In this document: piece by piece, positions 7,877 to 14,844 of the stretch | Layout: the number at the start of each line of letters is the position of its first letter | Numbering within the stretch: position 1 is the stretch's first letter | NCBI GenBank assembly: GCA_002296975.1 | Contig: DBIS01000251.1 | Span: forward strand, 1-16,639 | DNA: 16,639 nt | Direction of reading: 5' to 3' | Source: Deltaproteobacteria bacterium UBA796 | Lineage (GTDB): Bacteria; Myxococcota_A; UBA796 | Program-made: the position numbers and the translations under genes | Notes under the pieces: generated by a model | The model's database searches: none | The model's input: only the letters and a program-made list of their open reading frames with translations | What the model was told of the DNA's origin: nothing

Positions 7877-10212
7877 TGCTGACCAACGATGATGTGCCAA
7901 AGACCATTGGTGATTGGGTGCCGGAACGCCTGCTCGGGGTGGGGGCTGTGGCCTCGGTCTATCTGTGTATCGATTCTCAAAATCGTCGTGCAGCAGTCAA
8001 GTGGCTGAAGTATTCCCACGGGCCTTTGGTTCAACGTTTTCGCAGAGAAATCCAGAGCCTAAAGCGCCTAAATCATCGTGGGGTCACCGCCTATATCGAC
8101 GCTGGCGAGGCAGAGGGCCGGCCATTTTTAGCGATGGAGCATGTGGCGGGTACCGACCTTCGGGTATTTAGCACCAAGCTCCACAAGCGACCCAGCGCCG
8201 AACGGTATGCAGTGTGTCGTCGTATGGGGCGGGAGTTGGCCGAGGCATTGGAGCATATTCACGACATCGGGCTGGTGCACCGGGACGTCAAGCCGAGCAA
8301 TGTACTGGTCAGCGGCGATGGTCGGGTGGTTCTCGGGGATTTTGGGGTGGTCAAAGATCACCAAGCCTTGGACAAGACGGCTGTTGGGGTGGTTGTGGGC
8401 ACCCTCGCCTATGCCGCGCCCGAGCAAATACAGGGCGACACAGTCGATGCCCGGACGGATTTGTTTGGCCTGGGTGCCACCTTGTATTTTTTATTGACCC
8501 TCGAGCGCCCGTTTGGGCTTTTTGACCGGGACTTAAGTGCGCTTCCGATTCCACCCAGCCGAGCCGACCCAGGTATCCCAGCGGATCTCGAAGGTGTCGT
8601 CATGCGTTTGCTGGCGGCCAACCCCGCCCATCGCCCTCGGGATGCCTCGAGCGTTCGGGCCTTGTTGTCTACCGATGAGGCAGAGGGCGCTGTGTTGGCG
8701 GGAACACGCCCAACCGTGGCTTTGGTGGCCTCGTGTTTGGAGCGGGTTCAAGGTGGTGAGGCGCTCTATGTGAGGTTGGTGGGGCCGGCTGGAACCCGAA
8801 AAGCGTGGGTGGGCGATTTGCTTCGGGCGGGGGCTCAACGTCGTGGGGTGTCGGTCATCGAGGTTGTGGAGTCCGGGGCATTTTCTGCGGTCGCCGATCG
8901 CTTGGCGCTCGGGGAACCCTTGTTGGTGATTTCGCCCCTCGCCTTGGATGTACCCCCCCATATTTCCCGTGTGGAGATCGTGCTCGCACCTTTGAGTTTG
9001 GCTGATGTCCGACGTTCGTTAGTGAGCATTGCGCCGAAAGTGGCAGACCCCGCACCGGTGGCCACCACGTTGCATGAGTGGACGGGTGGCCTGCCACGCT
9101 TGCTCGCGGCCCTTTTTGGTGAGCATGCCAAAGACGGTGATTTTCACTTGCCTCCATTCGAGGCGGATCATTCTTGTGTGTGGGACTTCGTCGATGGTTT
9201 GGATATGGACGAGAGCGAAGTCGCTGGGGTGATCGCTTTGGCGGGCGTGCCTTTGGATGCCCACACCATCGAGTCGATCGTTCAGGTGCCTGTCGAGCCA
9301 GTGATTCAGTCTTTGATAGACAAAGGTTTGGTGGTCGATATCGAGGGGCGAAGTCGGCTGATGGGTACGCTTTTTCGAGCGGCGATAACGGCGAGGCTTG
9401 TCGACCCGATCGGTTTGGCCGAGCGCATTGAGCGGTCGGAGAGCCAAGGTTTTCCCATGAGCACCGCACCTCAGCGTTTGTTGTCCGAGGTCCGTCGGGG
9501 GATCGAAAAGGCGGAGGCTTCGCTGTTAAGTGGCAGTCTGGCTGATGGCTTGTCCGCCATCCGGCACGCGGTTGATCTGTCTGCAGCTTTGGCAGATAGG
9601 GATATCCAGGCAGAGGCCACAGTCGCTTTGGCCAATGTGTTGATTCGGGTGGGGCTGCTCAGCGAGGCGGCTCGTGTTTTGGCCGATGCCAGCGCCTTGG
9701 CCCACGCAGAGGGACGCCATGACCTTCGCCGTATGTGCCATGGTCTTCGGGCGTGGGTGACCCTTGATCAGCAGCCGCGGTCGCGTTCGGCAGCCGCGAG
9801 TGCGATCGACCGGGTGTTGCCCATGTTGAGCGGAGCAGAAACCCGAGGGCATCAGCCTGAGGATGCACTTTTATACGGGACCTTGGCCCGTGCCGCCGCG
9901 GTGATGGGTGATGGGGCGACCCATGCACGGGCAGAGGAAAAAGCGTTGACTTGGTCCAAAGCTGTGCCCGAGCCACTGGCTTTGGGTATTCGCCTTCAGC
10001 TCGGGCGCGCCGCCTTGGTCCTGAGGAAGGTAGACCATGCGCGAGCCCTGATACGCCCTGTTTTAGCGCAACGCAGCTGCTATCCTTTGCTGGGCTGGGA
10101 AGCCGGTCGGCTGATGGCGCAAATTGAAGGCGGCATCCCGCCTGTTGTTGGCGACTTGGATGTGGGTTTGGACATGAGCACAGCAGAAGCTTTGGTCAAC
10201 CGTCCGGTTTAG
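7873..10212 (+). CDS. Ser/Thr protein kinase with degenerate STAND-like domain and short TPR region (third in array)
   Basis: This is a 779-aa paralog of the two kinases upstream. The kinase domain (about 14-270) is intact: G22-V-G-A-V-A27, K43, HRD 136-138 with K140 and N143, DFG 156-158 and APE 182-184. The following region (about 270-500) aligns in position with the NTPase domains but looks inactive. The Walker A position reads GPAGTRKA (304-311), which keeps one Lys but loses the second Gly and the Ser/Thr. The Walker B position reads LLVISPLALD, without the paired acidic residues. TPR-like helices begin near 536 and are much shorter than in its neighbours. The ATG at 7873 overlaps the upstream TGA in an ATGATG context, which implies translational coupling; the second ATG at 7876 is equally possible. 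The stop lies one base from the end of the convergent protease gene. It may be a regulatory kinase that needs no nucleotide-driven switch. Confidence 0.93.
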   Translation: MMLTNDDVPKTIGDWVPERLLGVGAVASVYLCIDSQNRRAAVKWLKYSHGPLVQRFRREIQSLKRLNHRGVTAYIDAGEAEGRPFLAMEHVAGTDLRVFSTKLHKRPSAERYAVCRRMGRELAEALEHIHDIGLVHRDVKPSNVLVSGDGRVVLGDFGVVKDHQALDKTAVGVVVGTLAYAAPEQIQGDTVDARTDLFGLGATLYFLLTLERPFGLFDRDLSALPIPPSRADPGIPADLEGVVMRLLAANPAHRPRDASSVRALLSTDEAEGAVLAGTRPTVALVASCLERVQGGEALYVRLVGPAGTRKAWVGDLLRAGAQRRGVSVIEVVESGAFSAVADRLALGEPLLVISPLALDVPPHISRVEIVLAPLSLADVRRSLVSIAPKVADPAPVATTLHEWTGGLPRLLAALFGEHAKDGDFHLPPFEADHSCVWDFVDGLDMDESEVAGVIALAGVPLDAHTIESIVQVPVEPVIQSLIDKGLVVDIEGRSRLMGTLFRAAITARLVDPIGLAERIERSESQGFPMSTAPQRLLSEVRRGIEKAEASLLSGSLADGLSAIRHAVDLSAALADRDIQAEATVALANVLIRVGLLSEAARVLADASALAHAEGRHDLRRMCHGLRAWVTLDQQPRSRSAAASAIDRVLPMLSGAETRGHQPEDALLYGTLARAAAVMGDGATHARAEEKALTWSKAVPEPLALGIRLQLGRAALVLRKVDHARALIRPVLAQRSCYPLLGWEAGRLMAQIEGGIPPVVGDLDVGLDMSTAEALVNRPV

Positions 10213-10213
10213 T

Positions 10214-11332
10214 TTAGCCCTGATGCTTTTTCCGTCTCACGACAATCAGGGCAGCAAAGAAGGCGAAGGCCCAATGGGGTCTGGCTGAGACTGAGGCGCA
10301 GGCCAGTTTCTCATCGTTTGGAGTGAGGTCGGCGGGCACATATAGATCGATAATGGAGGCCGTTCCATCGTCGATCTCTCCATCGCCACTGGGGGGCTCG
10401 TCGGTGTCGGCATCAGCGTCTGAATCGGCGTCTGAATCGGCGTCGGCATCTGCATCGGCGTCGGCGTCGGCATCTGCATCGGTATCGGTATCGCTGTCTG
10501 CGTCGGTATCGGCGTCCGCATCGGCATCGGCGTCGGCGTCGGCGTCGCTGTCGCTGGAGATCACATCAAAGTCCACATAGTCTTCGATCCAAGGGATGTA
10601 TGCGTCTACCCGCATTACACCGTTTGCTCCGCCTTCGCAGGAGTCGCCGCCGCTGCCGGTGGTGGCGTAGCCAAAGCTGTTCACGCCCACGAGCTCCCAT
10701 CCACCGCCGGGCAAGGATCGGAGTGCTGCCCCGCCAGAATCGCCGTTACAGATATTTTGGCCTGTGGGATCTTCGCTGTAGATCGTGCGTACATCAAAGT
10801 CGACGATCGGAATGTCGGCGTAGCGCTTTCTGCCACTGTCGCTGCGCCCGGTTCCGGTGACACCAAAACCCACAAAGCGAAGTTCATCGCCGATCCACGA
10901 CGTGGTGAGGCTGTCGGTGTTCAGGGGCATCGGTTCCCGGTCGGTGATGTTGATCACCAGCTCGATAAGCGCCACATCGTGAATAATGGAGGCGCTTGAG
11001 CCCGAGTAGCCGGGATGGACAATCCAATCGTTGACCCACACGGTGCGGTCGATGCCGGCGCTCGATTCCATATCGTAGCCAAAAGCCACCTGTACAGTCC
11101 ACGAGTCGTCCCAATCTGAGACGCAGTGGGCGGCGGTGAGAATCCATTTTGGCGCGATCAATGTGCCCGAGCACACCCCGCCCCATCCGCTGGAGTCGTA
11201 GCCCGTCAAAAATGCCACAGCAGGGAAGCCAGTGGTGGTGTGACCATCGACAATCGGTGGAGCTGGAGGCAGCTCAGCGCGTGCTGTGGGAGCAAAGAGT
11301 GTGGTCGCAGCGATGATGAATAAAGCGGTCAA
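10214..11332 (-). CDS. Secreted trypsin-fold (S1) serine protease with Asp-rich linker and MYXO-CTERM-like anchor
   Basis: This 372-aa exported protease has a signal peptide (residues 1-19, probable cleavage after A-R-A) and a mature start near IVDGH, matching the IVGG activation site of the S1 family. The catalytic triad is complete: H69 in TAAHC, D119 in HDVALIEL and S199 in GDSGG. N193 occupies the position equivalent to chymotrypsin 189, where trypsin has Asp, so Arg/Lys preference is not expected. Residues 261-312 are 26 Asp-X dipeptides (X is Ala, Ser, Thr, and Glu once), likely an extended acidic linker. The tail has C345, a hydrophobic run at about 353-365 and RRKK at 366-369, the layout of MYXO-CTERM sorting signals that attach proteins to the envelope in Myxococcota. 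The start is TTG, supported by GGAGGG 8 nt upstream and the absence of any earlier in-frame start. The signal n-region unusually lacks a basic residue. Confidence 0.93.
   Translation of the reverse strand: MTALFIIAATTLFAPTARAELPPAPPIVDGHTTTGFPAVAFLTGYDSSGWGGVCSGTLIAPKWILTAAHCVSDWDDSWTVQVAFGYDMESSAGIDRTVWVNDWIVHPGYSGSSASIIHDVALIELVINITDREPMPLNTDSLTTSWIGDELRFVGFGVTGTGRSDSGRKRYADIPIVDFDVRTIYSEDPTGQNICNGDSGGAALRSLPGGGWELVGVNSFGYATTGSGGDSCEGGANGVMRVDAYIPWIEDYVDFDVISSDSDADADADADADADTDADSDTDTDADADADADADADADSDADSDADADTDEPPSGDGEIDDGTASIIDLYVPADLTPNDEKLACASVSARPHWAFAFFAALIVVRRKKHQG
10397..10552 (-). repeat. Imperfect 6-bp repeat tract encoding (Asp-X)26
   Basis: Fifty-two codons read as alternating Asp and small residues inside the protease gene. 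On the + strand this appears as repeated GCGTC, GCATC and TATCG-type hexamers. Such a tract can gain or lose 6-bp units without breaking the frame, so linker length may vary between strains. Its role is inferred to be a flexible, possibly calcium-binding or surface-spacer region. Confidence 0.9.
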
Positions 11333-11340
11333 AGTGCGTA

Positions 11341-11346
11341 CCCTCC
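11341..11346 (-). promoter_or_regulatory. Ribosome binding site GGAGGG for the TTG start of the protease
   Basis: The - strand reads GGAGGG followed by 8 nt (TACGCACT) and then TTG at 11332-11330. The near-perfect Shine-Dalgarno decides for this non-ATG start, because no ATG, GTG or TTG occurs further upstream in the same frame. Confidence 0.75.
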
Positions 11347-11433
11347 GAAGGTGTGACCATGGTAGCCTCCCAAAACAGTGTATTGTGTCTCGAAAAGGTG
11401 AATCCTCTTTTTATCCGCATTGTCTGCGGGTGT

Positions 11434-11442
11434 TGAGATAAT
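11434..11442 (+). promoter_or_regulatory. Candidate extended -10 promoter for the lipoprotein-FGE pair
   Basis: TGAGATAAT at 11434-11442 matches the extended -10 form TGnTATAAT with one mismatch. It would start transcription near 11449, leaving a short leader that contains the ribosome-binding site at 11464-11468. No good -35 box is seen at the right spacing. It lies in the 141-bp divergent region between the protease and lipoprotein genes, where promoters are expected on both strands. Confidence 0.35.
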
Positions 11443-11463
11443 GGTTAGGGTTTTCCACCCCAC

Positions 11464-11468
11464 AGGAG
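11464..11468 (+). promoter_or_regulatory. Ribosome binding site AGGAG setting the lipoprotein start
   Basis: AGGAG is followed by CCGAG and then ATG at 11474. This chooses the ATG that directly begins the lipoprotein signal sequence over an in-frame alternative start 54 bp upstream at 11420. Confidence 0.8.
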
Positions 11469-11473
11469 CCGAG

Positions 11474-12244
11474 ATGAGAGCTTTGTTTTTGGTGTTGATT
11501 GGATTGTCTGCGTGTTCAGACCCGCCCGCCCACAAGGGCATGGTCACCGATCGCTGGGGAAAACCCATCCCAGGTGTCATCTTGGGCTTTACAGGGTCTG
11601 CAAACCCCGTGGTGTCGGGCCCAGACGGTAGCTTTATTATTCCGGTTCAGGCGGCAGACATCAAGGTTCGGGCCGGAAAGCCCGGATTTATCAAACAGAC
11701 GGTCACCTTGTCGCCGCCCGAGGCTAAAGGCGAACCCGCGCCCTTACGCTTTGCTTTGTATCCCGACCCTGAAGAGACAGGCTTTTATGCGGTCGGCAGT
11801 GCCGCGTATAACCATATTCCTCCAAAGTCGGTCAAGACCGTGGGCACGGATATTCGTGCATTTCATGGCCTCGCCGATGTGGGCAAGGTTCGGATGAGTC
11901 GTCAGGATCCGACTGAGTTTGTGTTTAGCTCCCAAGCCCGCCGCAGTGAGCTCAAGCAGTTGGGTTTGCAGCTTCATAAGCTCGAGTTTTTAGAGCAAGA
12001 GTCTTTGCCTGGTGTTTTGGGTGAGACAGAAGTGAAATTGAATTTGTGGACTTCAGGTGCCACAGTCCCCTTTGATTTGAGCGCTTTAGAGACGGATAAT
12101 GACTATAAAATTCGTACAAGATCTGCGCTTGAACCTGGGGTTTATGCTTTTCATACCCAGGGGGTTTTAAGCAGCAAAGACCCCCTTGCTTTGGACAAGC
12201 TTCCCAGCGAAATGCGAGTGGCATACCCGTTTGAGGTGAGGTGA
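11474..12244 (+). CDS. Small lipoprotein with carboxypeptidase-regulatory-like domain
   Basis: The 256-aa product begins with a lipoprotein signal peptide, MRALFLVLIGLSAC, whose lipobox LSAC gives C14 as the acylation site; Ser at +2 is compatible with outer-membrane sorting. Residues about 17-77 resemble a CarboxypepD_reg beta-sandwich: a VTDRWGKPIPGV opening, a PDGSF turn and then VRAGKPGF. Such domains are common in surface lipoproteins as binding or structural modules. The rest (about 80-256) is not recognised; it includes a charged RRSELKQLGLQ segment and beta-rich stretches. A longer in-frame start at 11420 exists but would bury the signal sequence, so ATG 11474 is preferred. The FGE-fold gene follows after 41 bp on the same strand, which suggests co-transcription. 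The specific function is unknown. Confidence 0.85.
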   Translation: MRALFLVLIGLSACSDPPAHKGMVTDRWGKPIPGVILGFTGSANPVVSGPDGSFIIPVQAADIKVRAGKPGFIKQTVTLSPPEAKGEPAPLRFALYPDPEETGFYAVGSAAYNHIPPKSVKTVGTDIRAFHGLADVGKVRMSRQDPTEFVFSSQARRSELKQLGLQLHKLEFLEQESLPGVLGETEVKLNLWTSGATVPFDLSALETDNDYKIRTRSALEPGVYAFHTQGVLSSKDPLALDKLPSEMRVAYPFEVR

Positions 12245-12285
12245 GGAGCACGCAAAGTGGTTAGCCTTAGTTTTGTGAGGTGATC

Positions 12286-13137
12286 ATGCGTATTGGTGAA
12301 GTCGACTCCCTACTCCAACTCTCTGCAGCCGACCGGCTCGAACCTTTGACCGAGCTTGGGCGCGCAGCCCTCGATGCTGACGGCGACGCTCAAGGAAAGG
12401 TGGTGGGCGCACTGATCGCGGCGCTGGCCTCTGGTGAGGGCGATGCGCTCGCTCGGATGGCCGCAGGTGAGGTTTTGGGCGCTTTGGGCGATACCCGTCT
12501 GCGTCAGCCTTCCGATGCTGCTTATTGGGCAGAATTTGATGTTGATGGAACGCGTATTGCTGTGGGTCGTCATTTGGTCACCGTGGCAGAAATCGCCGCC
12601 TTTTTTGGGGCTGATGGCTATAGCAACGATGCCTATTGGACCGAGTCAGGCAAGCGGTGGCGGGACACACGGCGAACCTTCTGGACGGACTTGGCCGCAG
12701 AGCCAGACTCTGGACCCTTGGTGGTGCCGAACCAGCCCGTGATTGGTGTGACCTGGTTTGAGGCCCTCGCATATGCCAAGGCCAGCAACGCCCGGCTGCT
12801 TCATCTCGATGAACGCCTATTTGTGATGCGTGGTGCAGCGAATCGGCCCTATCCGTGGGGTCAGCCCTTTGGTAGCGGGAATGCCAACACTGAAGAAGAG
12901 GGCTTGGGCAAGCCGTGTGCTGTGGGTATTTTTATGGGGGATTGCACCCCAGAAGGACTCTTTGATTTGGCGGGCAATGTCGCTGAGTGGACGATGGATG
13001 AGGCCGATGATGAAGTGATTATTCATCCGGGTTCATGGAATCAGCCCTCGATGAGTGCGTGGGCCAAAGCGCGGGCCTTGGTGCCGCAAAAGACTCGGAG
13101 TGCAGATCTGGGCTTTCGTCTTGCCAAAGACTTATAA
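12286..13137 (+). CDS. FGE-sulfatase (SUMF1-like) fold protein lacking the catalytic cysteines
   Basis: The 283-aa product has a helical N-terminus (about 1-65) ending in an AAGEVLGALGDTRL motif of the kind often found just before FGE-fold domains. A formylglycine-generating-enzyme-like domain follows. Family marks include the GRHLVTVAEIAAFF strand-helix, QPVIGVTWFEALAYAKA, NRPYPWG, GLFDLAGNVAEW at 224-235 and the closing GFRLA at 276. True FGE enzymes use a pair of Cys near the C-terminus. Here the last 50 or so residues have no Cys, and the only two (C211, C220) lie before the GLFDLAGN motif, so sulfatase activation is unlikely. Other members of this fold act in binding or in ergothioneine and nonheme-iron chemistry; none can be assigned. 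The ATG at 12286 is preferred over an in-frame GTG at 12280 because GAGG at 12277-12280 sits 5 nt before it. No signal peptide is visible. Confidence 0.87.
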   Translation: MRIGEVDSLLQLSAADRLEPLTELGRAALDADGDAQGKVVGALIAALASGEGDALARMAAGEVLGALGDTRLRQPSDAAYWAEFDVDGTRIAVGRHLVTVAEIAAFFGADGYSNDAYWTESGKRWRDTRRTFWTDLAAEPDSGPLVVPNQPVIGVTWFEALAYAKASNARLLHLDERLFVMRGAANRPYPWGQPFGSGNANTEEEGLGKPCAVGIFMGDCTPEGLFDLAGNVAEWTMDEADDEVIIHPGSWNQPSMSAWAKARALVPQKTRSADLGFRLAKDL

Positions 13138-13145
13138 AGCTGTGT

Positions 13146-13562
13146 TTAGCTCTTTTGGGTGGCTAAAAAGTCGCCCAAAATAATGGCGGCTGCGGCCTGA
13201 TCGATGCGTTGTTTCCGTTGATAGCCATCCAAACCGGCGGCTTTTAGGCGCTCTTCAGCCACCACCGTGGAGTACCGTTCATCTTGGTAGACTACCCTTA
13301 GGTTGGTGGCTGCTTGTAAGGCCTCACCGACTTGCCTAGCCAAACGTGCTGCACGGCCCTCAGCGTCGTCGAGCTCATAAGGCAGCCCGACCACCACGAG
13401 ATCAGCGCTCAGGGCTTTCATGAGGTGGGCAAGCTTGGGTACATCGGTTTTGAGGCCCTTTCGCCGCAATGTTGAGTGCGGTGTGGGAAGTCCTCCGGGC
13501 ATGGTTGCACGGGCGATTCCGATTGTTTTGGTGCCAACGTCGAGAGCGATGATGCAAGTCAT
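13146..13562 (-). CDS. ruvX: RuvX/YqgF-family Holliday junction resolvase-like nuclease
   Basis: This 138-aa protein has the normal length of the RuvX/YqgF family, an RNase H-fold cytoplasmic nuclease tied to pre-16S rRNA 5' maturation and proposed as a Holliday junction resolvase. Visible family motifs are the N-terminal IIALDVGTKTIGIA with D8, VVVGLPYELDDAEG in the middle, DERYSTVVAEERL (D94-E95) and IDQAAAAIILGDFL with D121. The acidic residues expected at the active site are therefore present. The gene converges on the FGE-fold gene with an 8-bp gap and diverges from cinA with 40 bp between starts. No Shine-Dalgarno is visible before the ATG at 13562, but D8 fixes the start close to this position, so a leaderless transcript is possible. 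Confidence 0.95.
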   Translation of the reverse strand: MTCIIALDVGTKTIGIARATMPGGLPTPHSTLRRKGLKTDVPKLAHLMKALSADLVVVGLPYELDDAEGRAARLARQVGEALQAATNLRVVYQDERYSTVVAEERLKAAGLDGYQRKQRIDQAAAAIILGDFLATQKS

Positions 13563-13570
13563 GGTGGGTG

Positions 13571-13599
13571 GAGATACCGGTTGAGGGTGCGGAGGTCAA
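13571..13599 (-). promoter_or_regulatory. Candidate promoter for ruvX
   Basis: On the - strand TTGACC (13599-13594, 5/6 to the -35 consensus) is followed after 17 bp by TATCTC (13576-13571, 3/6 to the -10 consensus). Transcription would start almost at the ATG at 13562, which would explain the missing ribosome-binding site. The -10 box is weak, and the -35 box overlaps the cinA Shine-Dalgarno on the other strand. Confidence 0.22.
13591..13595 (+). promoter_or_regulatory. Ribosome binding site GGAGG for cinA
   Basis: GGAGG followed by a 7-nt spacer and ATG at 13603 fixes the cinA start within the 40-bp divergent gap. Confidence 0.75.
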
Positions 13600-13602
13600 G
13601 TC

Positions 13603-14844
13603 ATGTCTGATTCTGTGGTGATTATTTCAACCGGAGAAGAGTTGTTGAGCGGAGAGCTCATCGACACCAATGGTGTTTGGTTGGCGGGTGAGCTGTGGGG
13701 GCTTGGGCTTCGACCACGGGCGATGCTCACGGCGGGTGATGATCTTGATGGTCTGGTATGGGCCATCGAAACTTCAGCGTCTCTGGGCTCTTTTGTTATC
13801 TTGACCGGTGGTCTTGGACCGACACAAGACGACAGATCCGCCCAAGCTGCGGCTTTATGGGCTGGGGTGGCTCAAGCCGAGCATCCAGAGGCCTTAGCGC
13901 AGATCACCGCTCGTTTTAAAGCCCGGGGGCTTAAGGTTTCTAAGGCGAATCAAAAACAAGCATTTTTACCGGAGGGGGCGGAGGTCCTCGAGAATCGATG
14001 GGGTTCTGCGCCGGGCTTTAGGTTGAGCCACAAGGGAAGTACGCTCGTGTGTTTGCCGGGGGTTCCCGTTGAGATGAAGCGTCTTTTTGAGGCTTATATT
14101 CGGCCGACGCTTGCGGGTGAGACCCAGCCATCGCTGCATTGCCTAAACACTTTTGGCTTGGCTGAGGCACGGATACAGATGATGCTCGATGGGCTTGATT
14201 TGGGTGGGGCTGAGCTGGGGTTTCGGGCTAATATTCCACAGGTCCAGGTCAAGCTTCGCTTTGATCGGGGTGTGAAAAAGCGCATTCAAAACACTGTGGT
14301 GGCCGCCGTTTCTGAGGTGCTTGGCGATGCGCTTTTTTCTGTGGATGGTAGAGATTTGGCTGAGACGGTGGTCGCCGTCTTGGGTGAGCGTGGCCATACG
14401 ATATCTTTGGCCGAGAGTTGCACGGCTGGAATGACTGCTGCGTGGATTGCGGATGTGCCGGGGGCTTCGGCGGTGTTGATGGAGGCTGTGGTGGTTTATG
14501 CCGATGCAGCCAAGACGCGGGCAGTCGGTGTTCCAGAGGCCATGTTGAGGGAGCATGGTGCGGTGAGCGAAGCGGTCTGTTGTGCTTTGGCCGACGGGAT
14601 TAAGGCGCGAACAGGGACCACTTATGCGCTTGGAATTACCGGAATCGCTGGTCCAGGTGGGGGCAGTGAGGCCAAGCCGGTGGGTACGGTTTACATTGCA
14701 GTGGCTGGGCCCGGGGGCACACACGCCCAGCATTTGGTGATTCCTGGAACCCGGGCGCAGGTGCGAAAGCGGGCTGCGGGTGCGGCTTTAGCAGCGGTGT
14801 TGCACTGTGCTAAATCTGTCCAAAGCCGGCCCGAAGACGGCTGA
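13603..14844 (+). CDS. cinA: CinA-family protein: N-terminal COG1058 domain plus C-terminal nicotinamide-nucleotide amidase domain
   Basis: The 413-aa product has the full two-domain length of CinA. The N-terminal MoCF-like (COG1058) domain, linked in this family to ADP-ribose pyrophosphatase activity, shows ISTGEELLSGELIDTN at 8-23 and GGLGPTQDD at 69-77. The C-terminal PncC-type domain, which deamidates NMN to nicotinic acid mononucleotide in pyridine nucleotide recycling, shows AESCTAG (S272, C273), K304 in the AAKTRAVGV motif and GITGIAGPGGGS at 344-355. The common SCTGG is SCTAG here, a mild change. It is cytoplasmic. It diverges from ruvX, and its last 35 bp overlap the convergent DUF4340 gene, so the two 3' ends are antisense to each other. 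Function is transferred from the family. Confidence 0.95.
   Translation: MSDSVVIISTGEELLSGELIDTNGVWLAGELWGLGLRPRAMLTAGDDLDGLVWAIETSASLGSFVILTGGLGPTQDDRSAQAAALWAGVAQAEHPEALAQITARFKARGLKVSKANQKQAFLPEGAEVLENRWGSAPGFRLSHKGSTLVCLPGVPVEMKRLFEAYIRPTLAGETQPSLHCLNTFGLAEARIQMMLDGLDLGGAELGFRANIPQVQVKLRFDRGVKKRIQNTVVAAVSEVLGDALFSVDGRDLAETVVAVLGERGHTISLAESCTAGMTAAWIADVPGASAVLMEAVVVYADAAKTRAVGVPEAMLREHGAVSEAVCCALADGIKARTGTTYALGITGIAGPGGGSEAKPVGTVYIAVAGPGGTHAQHLVIPGTRAQVRKRAAGAALAAVLHCAKSVQSRPEDG

Noticed and set aside
10323..10580. Ser/Ala-rich open frame on the + strand opposite the protease
   Set aside because: It is the complement of the Asp-X repeat in the protease gene; the low-complexity Ser-Ala reading follows from the repeat, and the protease frame has clear catalytic motifs.
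11377..11382. TACACT on the - strand as a -10 box for the protease
   Set aside because: No acceptable -35 hexamer is found at 15-19 bp spacing, so the match is too weak to annotate.
11420..11473. Longer start for the lipoprotein at 11420
   Set aside because: It would put 18 residues before a clear lipoprotein signal peptide, while ATG 11474 has a good AGGAG at 5-nt spacing and directly begins the signal.
13153..13180. Inverted repeat TTTTGGG...CCCAAAA at the 3' end of ruvX, next to the stop of the FGE-fold gene, as a possible bidirectional terminator
   Set aside because: The stem is 11 bp with two G-U pairs, but the A and T runs are in the wrong order for an intrinsic terminator: T at the 5' side and A at the 3' side, with no T-run after the stem on either strand. 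It also lies in ruvX coding sequence.
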